Shown in pieces: positions 45,249 to 52,599 of a stretch of 64,000 nt of DNA. The notes under the pieces were generated by a model. It worked only from the letters and a program-made list of their open reading frames with translations, made no database searches and was not told where the DNA came from. The translations under genes and the position numbers were made by a program. Source of the DNA: Raskinella chloraquaticus (SeqCode) (GTDB lineage: Bacteria; Pseudomonadota; Alphaproteobacteria; Rhizobiales; UBA4765); the NCBI GenBank assembly GCA_002365175.1, contig DEZK01000036.1, forward strand, positions 1-64,000, in the 5' to 3' direction. Each line of letters starts with the position of its first letter. Position 1 is the stretch's first letter.

Positions 45249-45632
45249 TTATTCGGCTGCCTGCGACAGGGCGCGCGCTTCATCCTCGCTTTGCCAGCGC
45301 ACGGCCAATTGATTGATACCATCGAGGACGTCCTTCAATTCAGCCCCGCGGGCGGCCATGGCATAGGTGACGGCGGGCGGAATGGTGGGCGCATAGGTGC
45401 GGGTGATCAATTGCGCGGCCTCGAGATGGCGCAAACGATCCGTGAGCACTTTGGAGGAGATGCGACCCATTCTGGCTTTCAACTGGCCAAATCGTAACGG
45501 GCCTTCGGTCTGCAAAAGCCACAGGACATAGGTCGTCCACGGTCCCATCAGCAGCCGCAGCACCGTATCAAGCGGGCATTGTCCGGGAGTGTGAGAGGTC
45601 GGGCATGTATCGGTTTTCGAAGTGTCTTTCAT
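45249..45632 (-). CDS. HxlR-family transcriptional regulator
   Basis: A 127-residue winged-helix regulator. The conserved N-terminal Cys (GQCPLDTVLRLLMGPWTTYV) is the usual redox-sensing residue of HxlR/YodB/HypR proteins; a second Cys lies at TDTCPTS. RFGQLKARMGRISSKVLTDRL is the DNA-recognition part. It is divergent from a flavodoxin-type gene, with two inverted repeats between them, which fits an autoregulated repressor of that gene responding to electrophiles or quinones. The effector is inferred. Confidence 0.88.
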   Translation of the reverse strand: MKDTSKTDTCPTSHTPGQCPLDTVLRLLMGPWTTYVLWLLQTEGPLRFGQLKARMGRISSKVLTDRLRHLEAAQLITRTYAPTIPPAVTYAMAARGAELKDVLDGINQLAVRWQSEDEARALSQAAE

Positions 45633-45655
45633 AACCCTTAGTTACCATAAAGTGC

Positions 45656-45672
45656 TTACTTCACAAAAGTAA
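45656..45672. promoter_or_regulatory. Candidate HxlR operator 1
   Basis: TTACTT-CACAA-AAGTAA, a 17-base inverted repeat with 6-base arms. Its centre is 20 bases from that of the second repeat, so both lie on the same face of the helix. Confidence 0.5.
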
Positions 45673-45675
45673 CAA

Positions 45676-45692
45676 TTGGTACTAGGTACCAA
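45676..45692. promoter_or_regulatory. Candidate HxlR operator 2
   Basis: TTGGTAC-TAG-GTACCAA, a perfect 17-base inverted repeat with 7-base arms, about 48 bases upstream of the flavodoxin start. A further half-site, GTTACC, lies at 45641-45646. Confidence 0.55.
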
Positions 45693-45739
45693 CCGACCGG
45701 GGCTCTCCCGCTCGTTTTTCTCACATCATCGGAGATCGC

Positions 45740-46315
45740 ATGACCAGGATCAACATCGTCTATTTCAGCGGTTATGGGCACACGCGCAAGCAGGCGCAAG
45801 CCGTGCACGATGGCGCAGCCGGCGTCGCGGGCGCCATGGTCGAACTCATTGAGATCACGCCGGAGGGCAGTCTGCCAGAGGGCGGGTGGGACAAGCTCGC
45901 CAGCGCCGACGCCATCATCTATGGCAGCCCGACTTATATGGGCGGACCGGCCTGGCAGTTCAAAAAATTCGCCGATGACAGCTCGAAGCCCTGGTATACC
46001 CAGGCTTGGAAAGACAAGATTGCCGGCGGCTTCACCAATTCGGCCTCCGTCAATGGCGACAAGTTTTCTACCCTCGCCTACTTCTTCACCTTCTCGCAGC
46101 AGCACGGCCAGATCTGGGTCGGCACCGGCCTCATGCCATCGAACAAGAAGGAGCATGGGCCCGATGACGTGAACTGGACGGCGGGCTTTGCTGGCGCGCT
46201 GGCCATCTCGCCATCAGATGCGTCGGCGGATGAGGCGCCGCGCAAGGGTGATCTCGAAACGGCAAGGCTTTACGGCAAGCGCATCGCTGAAATGGCCGCC
46301 AGATTGCGCGGCTGA
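45740..46315 (+). CDS. Flavodoxin-family NAD(P)H-quinone oxidoreductase-like protein
   Basis: A 191-residue flavodoxin-fold protein. The FMN phosphate loop is FSGYGHTRKQAQAV at the N-terminus. The second FMN contact is YGSPTYMGGPAWQFKKFADD, and the third is FTFSQQHGQIWVGTGL. It resembles WrbA-like quinone reductases but is slightly shorter. Quinone detoxification under HxlR control is the likely role. It ends 42 bases before the convergent alkB. Confidence 0.85.
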   Translation: MTRINIVYFSGYGHTRKQAQAVHDGAAGVAGAMVELIEITPEGSLPEGGWDKLASADAIIYGSPTYMGGPAWQFKKFADDSSKPWYTQAWKDKIAGGFTNSASVNGDKFSTLAYFFTFSQQHGQIWVGTGLMPSNKKEHGPDDVNWTAGFAGALAISPSDASADEAPRKGDLETARLYGKRIAEMAARLRG

Positions 46316-46324
46316 GCCCGACAT

Positions 46325-46353
46325 CATCGGGGCGGAGCCATCCCGCCTCGATG
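46325..46353. terminator. Candidate bidirectional hairpin between flavodoxin gene and alkB
   Basis: CATCGGGGCGG and CCGCCTCGATG pair over 11 bases with one G-U, loop of seven. It sits between two convergent genes. No T run follows, so termination is uncertain. Confidence 0.35.
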
Positions 46354-46357
46354 TGTC

Positions 46358-46981
46358 TCACGCCCGCGTCACCCGGCGCAATGTCAGGTTGATGCGGCCG
46401 GACCGGCCCAGCAGGGTCGAGGTGGCGGGGTAGATGCGCTCCACACCGTGAAAGGCCATGCGGTTGGCGCCGGCCAGCATCATCACTTCGCCCGATTCGA
46501 GCAGGAACGAGTGGGTCGGGCCCTTACGTTCCCTCGTTCCCAGGCGGAATCGGCAGCGATCGCCGAGCGAGACCGAGAGAACGGGGGCGTCCGTGTCCTC
46601 TTCGTCGCGGTCCTGATGCAGGCCCATGCGTGCCTGGGGCTCATACCAATTGATGAGACAGGCCTGCGGCGGGAGGGGATAGGCGGTGTGCTCGCGCCAC
46701 AGCTCCAGCAGCATGCCTGGCATCGCCGGCCACGGCTCGCCGGTTCGTGGATGCGTTGGCTGATAACGATAGCCGTCGATATCCGACACCCAGCCAAGCG
46801 GTCCGCAATTGCTCATCTTGACCGAGAAGGGCTTGCCGGTGCGCGGCATCACCGGCTGGAACAGCGGCGCGGCGTGGATAATGGCGCGGATTTCGGCCAG
46901 TAATTCCTGCTGGCGCGCCATATCAAGACGTCCGCAGAGCAAAGAAGCGCCATCCGTTTGGCCAAAGAGATCGCCGGACAT
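46358..46981 (-). CDS. alkB: Alkylated DNA repair dioxygenase AlkB
   Basis: A 207-residue AlkB that uses iron and 2-oxoglutarate to remove methyl groups from DNA bases. The iron ligands are His and Asp in GLHQDRDEED and the later His in AFHGVERI. The 2-oxoglutarate Arg is in GRINLTLRR at the end. The ATG at 46981 is chosen; a TTG 15 codons upstream is less likely. The N-terminus starts MSGDLFGQ. It lies downstream of one copy of a 59-bp repeat. Confidence 0.93.
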   Translation of the reverse strand: MSGDLFGQTDGASLLCGRLDMARQQELLAEIRAIIHAAPLFQPVMPRTGKPFSVKMSNCGPLGWVSDIDGYRYQPTHPRTGEPWPAMPGMLLELWREHTAYPLPPQACLINWYEPQARMGLHQDRDEEDTDAPVLSVSLGDRCRFRLGTRERKGPTHSFLLESGEVMMLAGANRMAFHGVERIYPATSTLLGRSGRINLTLRRVTRA

Positions 46982-47035
46982 GGCTTCGACGTGCCGCAGA
47001 CAGGAGCAAAAGTCAAAGCCGGCCAAAATGAATGT

Positions 47036-47094
47036 GGCTTGTCGTCATCTCCGCACCGGCGGCAATTGGTCCGCCTTCTTATGTCCGGCGCGGG
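47036..47094 (+). repeat. 59-bp direct repeat, copy 1 (decayed heat-shock promoter)
   Basis: This copy matches 48346-48404 at 56 of 59 positions. It keeps a -10-like CTTATGTCCG (47078-47087). At the position of the -35 CTTG of copy 2 it has CCGG (47056-47059). No gene is read from it on the plus strand. Confidence 0.9.
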
Positions 47095-47297
47095 CTTTGA
47101 GCACAGCGCGCGGCGCGTGGCACGACATGCGTCGGTGGCGCGACATAGGCGGGGGCTGGAGAATAAGAAAACGGCCTTAAAAAAATTCCCATGAAGGCGG
47201 CAACACAAACACAGGCGGCAAGGAACAAGCCTGCGCCAAGCGCGAGCAAGCGCGCGAAATCGCGAGGCCGGCGAGGAGCGGGCATTGCTGTTGGCAT
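47079..47297 (-). CDS. Possible small membrane protein
   Basis: A 72-codon reading frame with a basic start (PRRPRDFARLL), one strong hydrophobic helix (LALGAGLFLAACVCVAAFMG) and a Pro/Ala-rich outer tail. The shape is that of a real small membrane protein, but there is no ribosome-binding site, the tail runs into the repeat copy 1, and composition is that of G+C-rich chance frames. It precedes alkB by about 100 bases. Function unknown. Confidence 0.3.
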   Translation of the reverse strand: MPTAMPAPRRPRDFARLLALGAGLFLAACVCVAAFMGIFLRPFSYSPAPAYVAPPTHVVPRAARCAQSPRRT

Positions 47298-47578
47298 TGC
47301 TGCGGGCGATCTGGATCGAGCGCTTCTGCGTCAACCCATCGGCTCGGTCCGGTGTACCGCACAACCCCGGCGATAGGACGTAATCTCGGTATCAAGAAGC
47401 TCGCCATTGCCCATCAGGAGCCTTGGCTTCACACGTCCCGACATCAGCCTCGCTAACTTCGAGGACAATTTGTTGAGGCGCGAGAGCGCAAGCGGATGTC
47501 AGAGCAAACATGCCTTCGCCCGCCGTGGGTCAGACGGCGGACGAAGCGTGGAAAAAGAGCTAAATCAGCAACTGGGGA
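47298..47578. other. Apparently non-coding stretch
   Basis: No convincing gene, RNA or terminator is seen. Short frames here lack ribosome-binding sites and family-like sequence. It may be a decayed gene between alkB and the YHS gene. Confidence 0.4.
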
Positions 47579-48061
47579 TCAACGGGCGATTTCGGTAAGG
47601 GTACGGACTTTCGCCCAGTTGGCCTCAGCCTTGGCGGTATTGTTCTTGAGATCTTCATGGAATTTATCCCGGAAGAAGCTCGAGAAATTAACGTAGAGCT
47701 TGCCATCGTTAACGACAAAAGCATGTGGATCAATGTCCGCCTTATAGCCTTGCGATGTCGCCCACGCGCAAAAGCCGCCGAATTGAGGAACATATTTTTC
47801 CGGGTTGGCGAGGAAGGTCGCCTTGTTGGCGTCGCTGGCGAATTCATAGATCGCGCCTTTGTAGGTGGTCGTGATGGTCGGAAGCCCCTTCACGGCGCGG
47901 TTTTCGGTAAAATAGCCGACCGGATCGAAGCCTCGAAGGGCCAGGCCGTACGTAGTGTTGAACGAAACATCTTCGGCGGCTTGGCTGGGAAGGGCTGCTG
48001 CTGCGAGGCCCATGGCAAGGCCGGCCAGTACGAAGCGGCGTGACTGCTTTACAAGCGACAT
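47579..48061 (-). CDS. YHS domain protein with Tat-type signal
   Basis: A 160-residue exported protein. The signal MSLVKQSRRFVLAGLAMG has a twin arginine (SRRFVL) and an Ala-rich core, then a likely cleavage after PSQA. The YHS domain (about residues 35-110) includes GLALRGFDPVGYFTENRAVKG and KYVPQFGGFCAWATSQGY, with one Cys. YHS domains bind metals. The ATG at 48061 has GGGAG eight bases upstream. It lies between the two copies of the 59-bp repeat, read away from dnaK. Confidence 0.86.
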   Translation of the reverse strand: MSLVKQSRRFVLAGLAMGLAAAALPSQAAEDVSFNTTYGLALRGFDPVGYFTENRAVKGLPTITTTYKGAIYEFASDANKATFLANPEKYVPQFGGFCAWATSQGYKADIDPHAFVVNDGKLYVNFSSFFRDKFHEDLKNNTAKAEANWAKVRTLTEIAR

Positions 48062-48345
48062 GTGATCATCTCCCTTAAAGTACCACTGCAAAAAGTGGCC
48101 TAGGCCGCTTGACTAAAACTTGGATTACGCCGCGTCAATAAAAAAATGCGTGACGTATTCATTTACGTAGGCGAAACGAAATAATCCCCTGCTGGCAATC
48201 CTTGCAGGCGGGGGCGGCGTAATGCCGGCGGTCTGCCTGGGGTGGCGCTGCAGACCTGCATGTAGCGGGGCTGGCATATGGGCGGGCTGGCGCAGGTGAG
48301 GCGAAAAAGGACAATTGCCCGCGCGGGCGGGAGAGAAGAATACGC
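48062..48345. promoter_or_regulatory. Upstream region of the YHS gene
   Basis: This gap to dnaK holds several short symmetric sequences: GGCCTAGGCC (48097-48106), and ACGTA-TTCATT-TACGT (48153-48168, arms of five). A+T-rich runs lie around 48138-48170. They are likely to control the YHS gene. No known consensus is met. Confidence 0.35.
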
Positions 48346-48404
48346 GGCTTGTCGTCATCTCCGCACTTGCGGCAATTGGTCCGCCTTCTTATATCCGGCG
48401 CGGG
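48346..48404 (+). repeat. 59-bp direct repeat, copy 2 (upstream of dnaK)
   Basis: This copy matches 47036-47094 with three mismatches, two of which change the -35 box. It includes the dnaK promoter described separately. Confidence 0.9.
48366..48397 (+). promoter_or_regulatory. RpoH (sigma-32) promoter of dnaK
   Basis: CTTG (48366-48369), an 18-base spacer and CTTATATCCG (48388-48397) match the alphaproteobacterial heat-shock consensus CTTG-N17/18-CYTATNTNNG at every fixed position. The predicted leader to dnaK is about 100 bases and holds a hairpin. Confidence 0.75.
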
Positions 48405-48447
48405 TTAGGACGCAGATCATGCGTCGCAGATTTCGACTGGGGATGGG

Positions 48448-48472
48448 ACGGGGGGCTTCAGCGAAGTCCCGT
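48448..48472 (+). other. Hairpin in the dnaK leader
   Basis: ACGGG..CTTC-AGC-GAAG.CCCGT folds into a stem with a small internal bulge, followed by TTTTG. It lies 30 bases before the dnaK start. It could be a pause or thermosensor element, or chance. Confidence 0.3.
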
Positions 48473-48502
48473 TTTGTCCGCCGCAACCGTGAGGATAAGA
48501 TT

Positions 48503-50416
48503 ATGGGTAAGGTCATCGGTATCGACCTCGGCACCACCAATTCCTGCGTCGCAGTGATGGAAGGTTCGAGCTGGAAAGTGGTTGAGAACTCGGAAGGTGC
48601 GCGAACGACACCCTCCATCGTCGCCTTCACCGATGATGATGAACGCCTTGTCGGTCAGCCGGCGAAGCGCCAGGCGGTGACCAATCCGGAGAACACCTTC
48701 TTTGCCATCAAGCGCCTCATCGGCCGCACCTACAGCGATCCGATGACGCAGAAAGACAAAAGCCTCGTTCCCTACAAGATCGTCAAGGGTGGCAATGGCG
48801 ATGCCTGGGTCGAAAGCCATGGCAAGCAGTATTCACCCTCGCAGATTTCAGCCTATACGCTGATGAAGATGAAGGAGACGGCGGAAGCCCATCTCGGCCA
48901 GCCGGTGACGCAGGCCGTGATCACGGTGCCGGCCTATTTCAACGATGCCCAGCGTCAGGCAACCAAGGATGCCGGCAAGATCGCCGGCCTTGAGGTGATG
49001 CGTATCATCAATGAGCCGACGGCGGCGGCGCTCGCCTACGGCCTTGACAAGAAAAAGACCGGCATCATCGCCGTTTACGATCTCGGCGGTGGCACGTTCG
49101 ACGTGTCGGTGCTGGAAATCGGCGACGGCGTGTTCGAGGTCAAATCCACCAATGGCGACACCTTCCTTGGTGGCGAGGATTTCGACATGCGTCTGGTCGA
49201 ATATCTCGCCGACGAGTTCAAGAAGGAGCAGGGCATCGACCTGAAGAAGGACAAGCTGGCCCTGCAGCGTCTCAAGGAGGCGGCGGAAAAGGCGAAGATC
49301 GAGCTTTCCTCCACCGCCCAGACCGAGATCAACCTGCCCTACATCACGGCGGACGCCTCGGGGCCAAAACATATGGCGCTGAAGCTCACGCGCTCGAAAT
49401 TTGAAGCGCTGGTCGACGATCTGGTGCAAAAGACGATCGCGCCGTGCAAGGCAGCCCTCAAGGATGCCGGGCTCACCGCCGGTCAGATCGACGAAGTGGT
49501 GCTGGTTGGCGGCATGACGCGCATGCCGAAAATCCAGGAAGTGGTGAAGGCCTTCTTCGGCAAGGAGCCGCACAAGGGCGTCAACCCGGACGAGGTGGTG
49601 GCGATCGGCGCTGCCATTCAGGCCGGCGTGCTGCAGGGCGACGTCAAGGACGTGTTGCTGCTTGATGTGACGCCGCTGTCGCTGGGCATCGAGACGCTGG
49701 GGGGTGTGTTCACCCGTCTCATCGAGCGCAACACGACGATCCCGACCAAGAAGAGCCAGGTGTTCTCTACCGCCGAGGACAGCCAGAGCGCGGTGACGAT
49801 CCGCGTCTTCCAGGGCGAGCGCGAGATGGCGGCTGACAACAAGATCCTCGGTCAGTTCGATCTGGTGGGCATCCCGCCGGCGCCCCGCGGCGTGCCGCAG
49901 GTCGAGGTGACGTTCGATATTGATGCCAACGGAATCGTCAACGTCTCGGCCAAGGACAAGGGCACCGGCAAGGAGCAGCAGATCCGCATCCAGGCATCCG
50001 GCGGGCTGTCGGAAGCTGATATCGAGCGGATGGTCAAGGAGGCCGAAGCCAACGCCAGCGACGACAAGAAGCGCCGGGCACTGGTGGAGGCGCGCAATCA
50101 GGCCGATTCGCTGATTCATGCCACCGAGAAATCGGTAAAGGACTATGGCGACAAGGTGCCGGAAGCCGACAAGCAGGCCATCGAAGCAGCGATTGCAGAG
50201 CTGAAGGCGGTGCGCGAGAGCGAGGATGCCGACGACATCACCGCCAAGGCAACCGCGCTTGCGCAGGTATCGATGAAGCTTGGCGAGGCGATGTATTCCG
50301 CCCAGCAGGGCGAGGGGAACAGCGAGGCTGCTGCCCAGACCAAGAAGGATGATGGCGTCGTCGATGCCGATTTCGAGGAGGTCAAGGACGACAAGGGCAA
50401 GAAGAAGAGTGCCTGA
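48503..50416 (+). CDS. dnaK: Chaperone DnaK (Hsp70)
   Basis: A 637-residue Hsp70. The ATP-binding signature IGIDLGTTNSCVAVMEG begins right at the start; GAGGA lies seven bases upstream. VYDLGGGTFDVSVLE and VLVGGMTRMPKIQEVVK are the other two signatures. The substrate-binding domain starts near DVTPLSLGIETLGGV, and the acidic tail ends VVDADFEEVKDDKGKKKSA. The stop overlaps the next ATG by one base. A longer frame upstream would cover the promoter and is not used. Confidence 0.98.
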   Translation: MGKVIGIDLGTTNSCVAVMEGSSWKVVENSEGARTTPSIVAFTDDDERLVGQPAKRQAVTNPENTFFAIKRLIGRTYSDPMTQKDKSLVPYKIVKGGNGDAWVESHGKQYSPSQISAYTLMKMKETAEAHLGQPVTQAVITVPAYFNDAQRQATKDAGKIAGLEVMRIINEPTAAALAYGLDKKKTGIIAVYDLGGGTFDVSVLEIGDGVFEVKSTNGDTFLGGEDFDMRLVEYLADEFKKEQGIDLKKDKLALQRLKEAAEKAKIELSSTAQTEINLPYITADASGPKHMALKLTRSKFEALVDDLVQKTIAPCKAALKDAGLTAGQIDEVVLVGGMTRMPKIQEVVKAFFGKEPHKGVNPDEVVAIGAAIQAGVLQGDVKDVLLLDVTPLSLGIETLGGVFTRLIERNTTIPTKKSQVFSTAEDSQSAVTIRVFQGEREMAADNKILGQFDLVGIPPAPRGVPQVEVTFDIDANGIVNVSAKDKGTGKEQQIRIQASGGLSEADIERMVKEAEANASDDKKRRALVEARNQADSLIHATEKSVKDYGDKVPEADKQAIEAAIAELKAVRESEDADDITAKATALAQVSMKLGEAMYSAQQGEGNSEAAAQTKKDDGVVDADFEEVKDDKGKKKSA

Positions 50417-50736
50417 TGTCGACGCCCAGCCTGCAGTCGCATATCCATTGCGACTTCGAAACGGACGGACCTGATATCGTTTCGATCATATTGATCAACA
50501 GGGGGGCAGAGACACTGCCTCCCTTCTGCGTTGTTGCAGTCCAGACGAATGCGGCAGGGCAAATCTTTCCACGGCGCCTCGACACGATTATCGACATGCA
50601 ACCTAACGTGCCATTTCGCTTTGATTTTTCGCGGGCCGTGGGTGGTCATATCGAGGTACGTTTTGCCGATGCCGGCCTTGTCAATGTGAGCGGTGCCTTG
50701 TCTGATAACATCCTTCAGTTTCCATCGAGACATTAA
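50416..50736 (+). CDS. Unknown 106-residue protein between dnaK and dnaJ
   Basis: I do not recognise this protein. It begins MSTPSLQSHIHCDFETDG and alternates short hydrophobic strands with polar turns (IVSIILINRGAETLPPFCVVAVQT, VPFRFDFSRAVGGHIEVRFA), which suggests a small beta-sandwich. It has two cysteines, no signal peptide and no membrane helix. Its ATG overlaps the dnaK stop by one base and its stop overlaps the dnaJ ATG by one base. So it should be co-expressed and translated with both chaperones. Its base composition is less G+C-rich than its neighbours. A co-chaperone role is a guess. Confidence 0.75.
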   Translation: MSTPSLQSHIHCDFETDGPDIVSIILINRGAETLPPFCVVAVQTNAAGQIFPRRLDTIIDMQPNVPFRFDFSRAVGGHIEVRFADAGLVNVSGALSDNILQFPSRH

Positions 50737-51866
50737 TGGCCAAACGTGACTATTACGAAGTTCTGGGCGTGGCCCGGTCGGCTGGCGAGGGCGAGCTGAA
50801 ATCCGCCTTCCGCAAGGCGGCGATGAAACATCATCCGGACAAGAACCCGGGCGATGCCTCGGCGGAAGCAAAATTCAAGGAATTGAACGAAGCCTATCAG
50901 ATCCTCTCGGATCCGGAGCGGCGGGCGGCCTATGACCGTATGGGCCACGCCGCCTTCGAGCAGGGCGGCGGCAGCCCGTTTGGCAATGATTTCGGCTCGT
51001 CGATGTCGGATATCTTCGAGGATTTCTTCGGCGATATTCTTGGCGGACGGCGCGGTGGCGGCCGGGCTGATCGTGGCGCTGATCTGCGCTACAATATGGA
51101 AATCACGCTGGATGATGCGTTCAAGGGCAAGGTGGCGGAAATCCGCGTGCCAACCTCGATCGTGTGTGAGCCCTGTCGCGGCACGGGCGCCAAAGCCGGC
51201 ACCTCGGCGCGGACGTGCCCGACCTGCAAGGGTGCCGGCCGGGTGAGGGCAACGCAGGGCTTCTTTACGCTCGAGCGTGGCTGCCCGTCATGCGGCGGGC
51301 GCGGTGAAGTCATCGAACAGGCTTGTCCCAATTGCGGCGGCGCCGGGCGCACCTCGCGGGAGAAGGCGCTGTCGGTCAACATTCCCGCCGGTGTCGAGGA
51401 TGGAACGCGGATACGGCTCACTGGCGAGGGCGAAGCGGGCGGACGTGGCGGGCCTGCAGGCGATCTTTATATTTTCCTCTCGGTGAAGCCACATGACTTT
51501 TTCCGCCGCGAGGGCGCGGACATCTTCAGCCGCATACCCATCCCGTTCACAGTGGCAGCGCTGGGCGGCAATTTCGAGGTGCCGACGGTCGATGGCGGCA
51601 AGACGCGTGTCAAAGTGCCGGAGGGCACCCAGTCGGGCAAGCAGTTCCGCATTCGCGGCAAGGGCATGCCCATCCTGCGCAGCAAGGATATGGGCGATAT
51701 GTATGTGCAGGCAGTGGTCGAAACACCGACCGGGCTCAGCAAGAAACAACGGGATATTCTGGAAGAATTCGCCAAGACGGAACGGCACGACATCGACGTC
51801 ATGTCGGAAGGTTTTTTTGCCAAGGCAAAGGCCTTCTGGGACGGGCTTGGCAAGGATAATTCCTGA
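50736..51866 (+). CDS. dnaJ: Chaperone DnaJ (Hsp40)
   Basis: A 376-residue type I J protein. The J domain (residues 1-70) has HPD in KHHPDKNPGD. A Gly/Phe-rich part is around 75-120. Four CxxCxGxG repeats follow (CEPCRGTG, CPTCKGAG, CPSCGGRG, CPNCGGAG), then two client-binding domains. It activates DnaK ATPase. One-base overlap with the preceding unknown gene makes it translationally coupled. Confidence 0.98.
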   Translation: MAKRDYYEVLGVARSAGEGELKSAFRKAAMKHHPDKNPGDASAEAKFKELNEAYQILSDPERRAAYDRMGHAAFEQGGGSPFGNDFGSSMSDIFEDFFGDILGGRRGGGRADRGADLRYNMEITLDDAFKGKVAEIRVPTSIVCEPCRGTGAKAGTSARTCPTCKGAGRVRATQGFFTLERGCPSCGGRGEVIEQACPNCGGAGRTSREKALSVNIPAGVEDGTRIRLTGEGEAGGRGGPAGDLYIFLSVKPHDFFRREGADIFSRIPIPFTVAALGGNFEVPTVDGGKTRVKVPEGTQSGKQFRIRGKGMPILRSKDMGDMYVQAVVETPTGLSKKQRDILEEFAKTERHDIDVMSEGFFAKAKAFWDGLGKDNS

Positions 51867-51963
51867 ATCTCACGTTAGATCATTTCCGGGTCAGTGGCTC
51901 GCAGTGCTTGACGGCACGGCGCCCGGGGTCTAGGCAGCCAGACGTTGATCGCGACCGGAGAGA

Positions 51964-52590
51964 GTGTTGTCGTTCCAAGGTTTGCCGATAGCGCCGAAAC
52001 GCGCGAGCAAGAAACCCGCTCAGCTGCGTGCACTGGATGATCAGGTACGCTTTCTGCGTTCATGGTTTGGCAACCCGCTGAAAACGGGAGCGGTCGCGCC
52101 CTCATCAAAACATCTGGCGCGGGCGATGGCGGCGGCGGTCGACATTGAGATACCCGGTCCGGTGATCGAGCTTGGTCCCGGCACAGGGGCGATGACAGAG
52201 GCGCTCATTGCCCGCGGGATTGCACCTGAGCGCATCATCGCCATTGAATTTTCCCGGGATTTCGTACCGCTTCTGGCCAAACGCTTTCCTGGCGCTACCA
52301 TTCTGCAGGGTGATGCCTATGCGCTGAAAGAGCGTATCCGCGCCATTACCGGCGACAAGGCCTGTGCGGTTATTTCCAGCCTGCCGCTGTTCACCGAACC
52401 GGCGCCGCGCCGCGTGCGCATGGTCAGTGACGCTTTTGATCTCATGCATGCCGGTGCGCCGTTCATCCAGTTCTCCTATGCGCTGGTATCCCCTGTGCCG
52501 CGAACGATTGCCGGCATGACGGTTGAAATTTCAGACTGGATTTTGAAGAATGTTCCGCCCGCGCGGGTGTGGACCTATCGCCGGCCTTGA
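51964..52590 (+). CDS. pmtA: Phospholipid N-methyltransferase PmtA-like, GTG start
   Basis: A 208-residue class I methyltransferase. The SAM motif is VIELGPGTGAMTEALIARG near residue 67. SSLPLFTEPAPRR (aligned with SGLPLL) and the region GAPFIQFSYALVSPVP are typical of rhizobial PmtA, which methylates phosphatidylethanolamine towards phosphatidylcholine. It follows dnaJ by 97 bases, the conserved rhizobial order. The GTG start follows CGGAGAGA. A TTG in the next codon is an alternative. Confidence 0.82.
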   Translation: MLSFQGLPIAPKRASKKPAQLRALDDQVRFLRSWFGNPLKTGAVAPSSKHLARAMAAAVDIEIPGPVIELGPGTGAMTEALIARGIAPERIIAIEFSRDFVPLLAKRFPGATILQGDAYALKERIRAITGDKACAVISSLPLFTEPAPRRVRMVSDAFDLMHAGAPFIQFSYALVSPVPRTIAGMTVEISDWILKNVPPARVWTYRRP

Positions 52591-52599
52591 GGTCGGCTG

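Noticed and set aside
47298..47578. 63-codon plus-strand frame in the gap between alkB and the YHS gene
   Set aside because: No ribosome-binding site, overlaps the end of the YHS gene, and the residues have no family pattern.
48278..48502. N-terminal extension of dnaK by 75 codons
   Set aside because: It would cover the heat-shock promoter. DnaK proteins start at MGKVIGIDLGTTNS, which has a good ribosome-binding site.
48848..50119. 423-codon open frame opposite dnaK
   Set aside because: Dnak codon use leaves the opposite strand open. The frame lacks a ribosome-binding site and its residues (His/Arg/Leu-rich repeats) have no family look, while dnaK on the other strand is certain.
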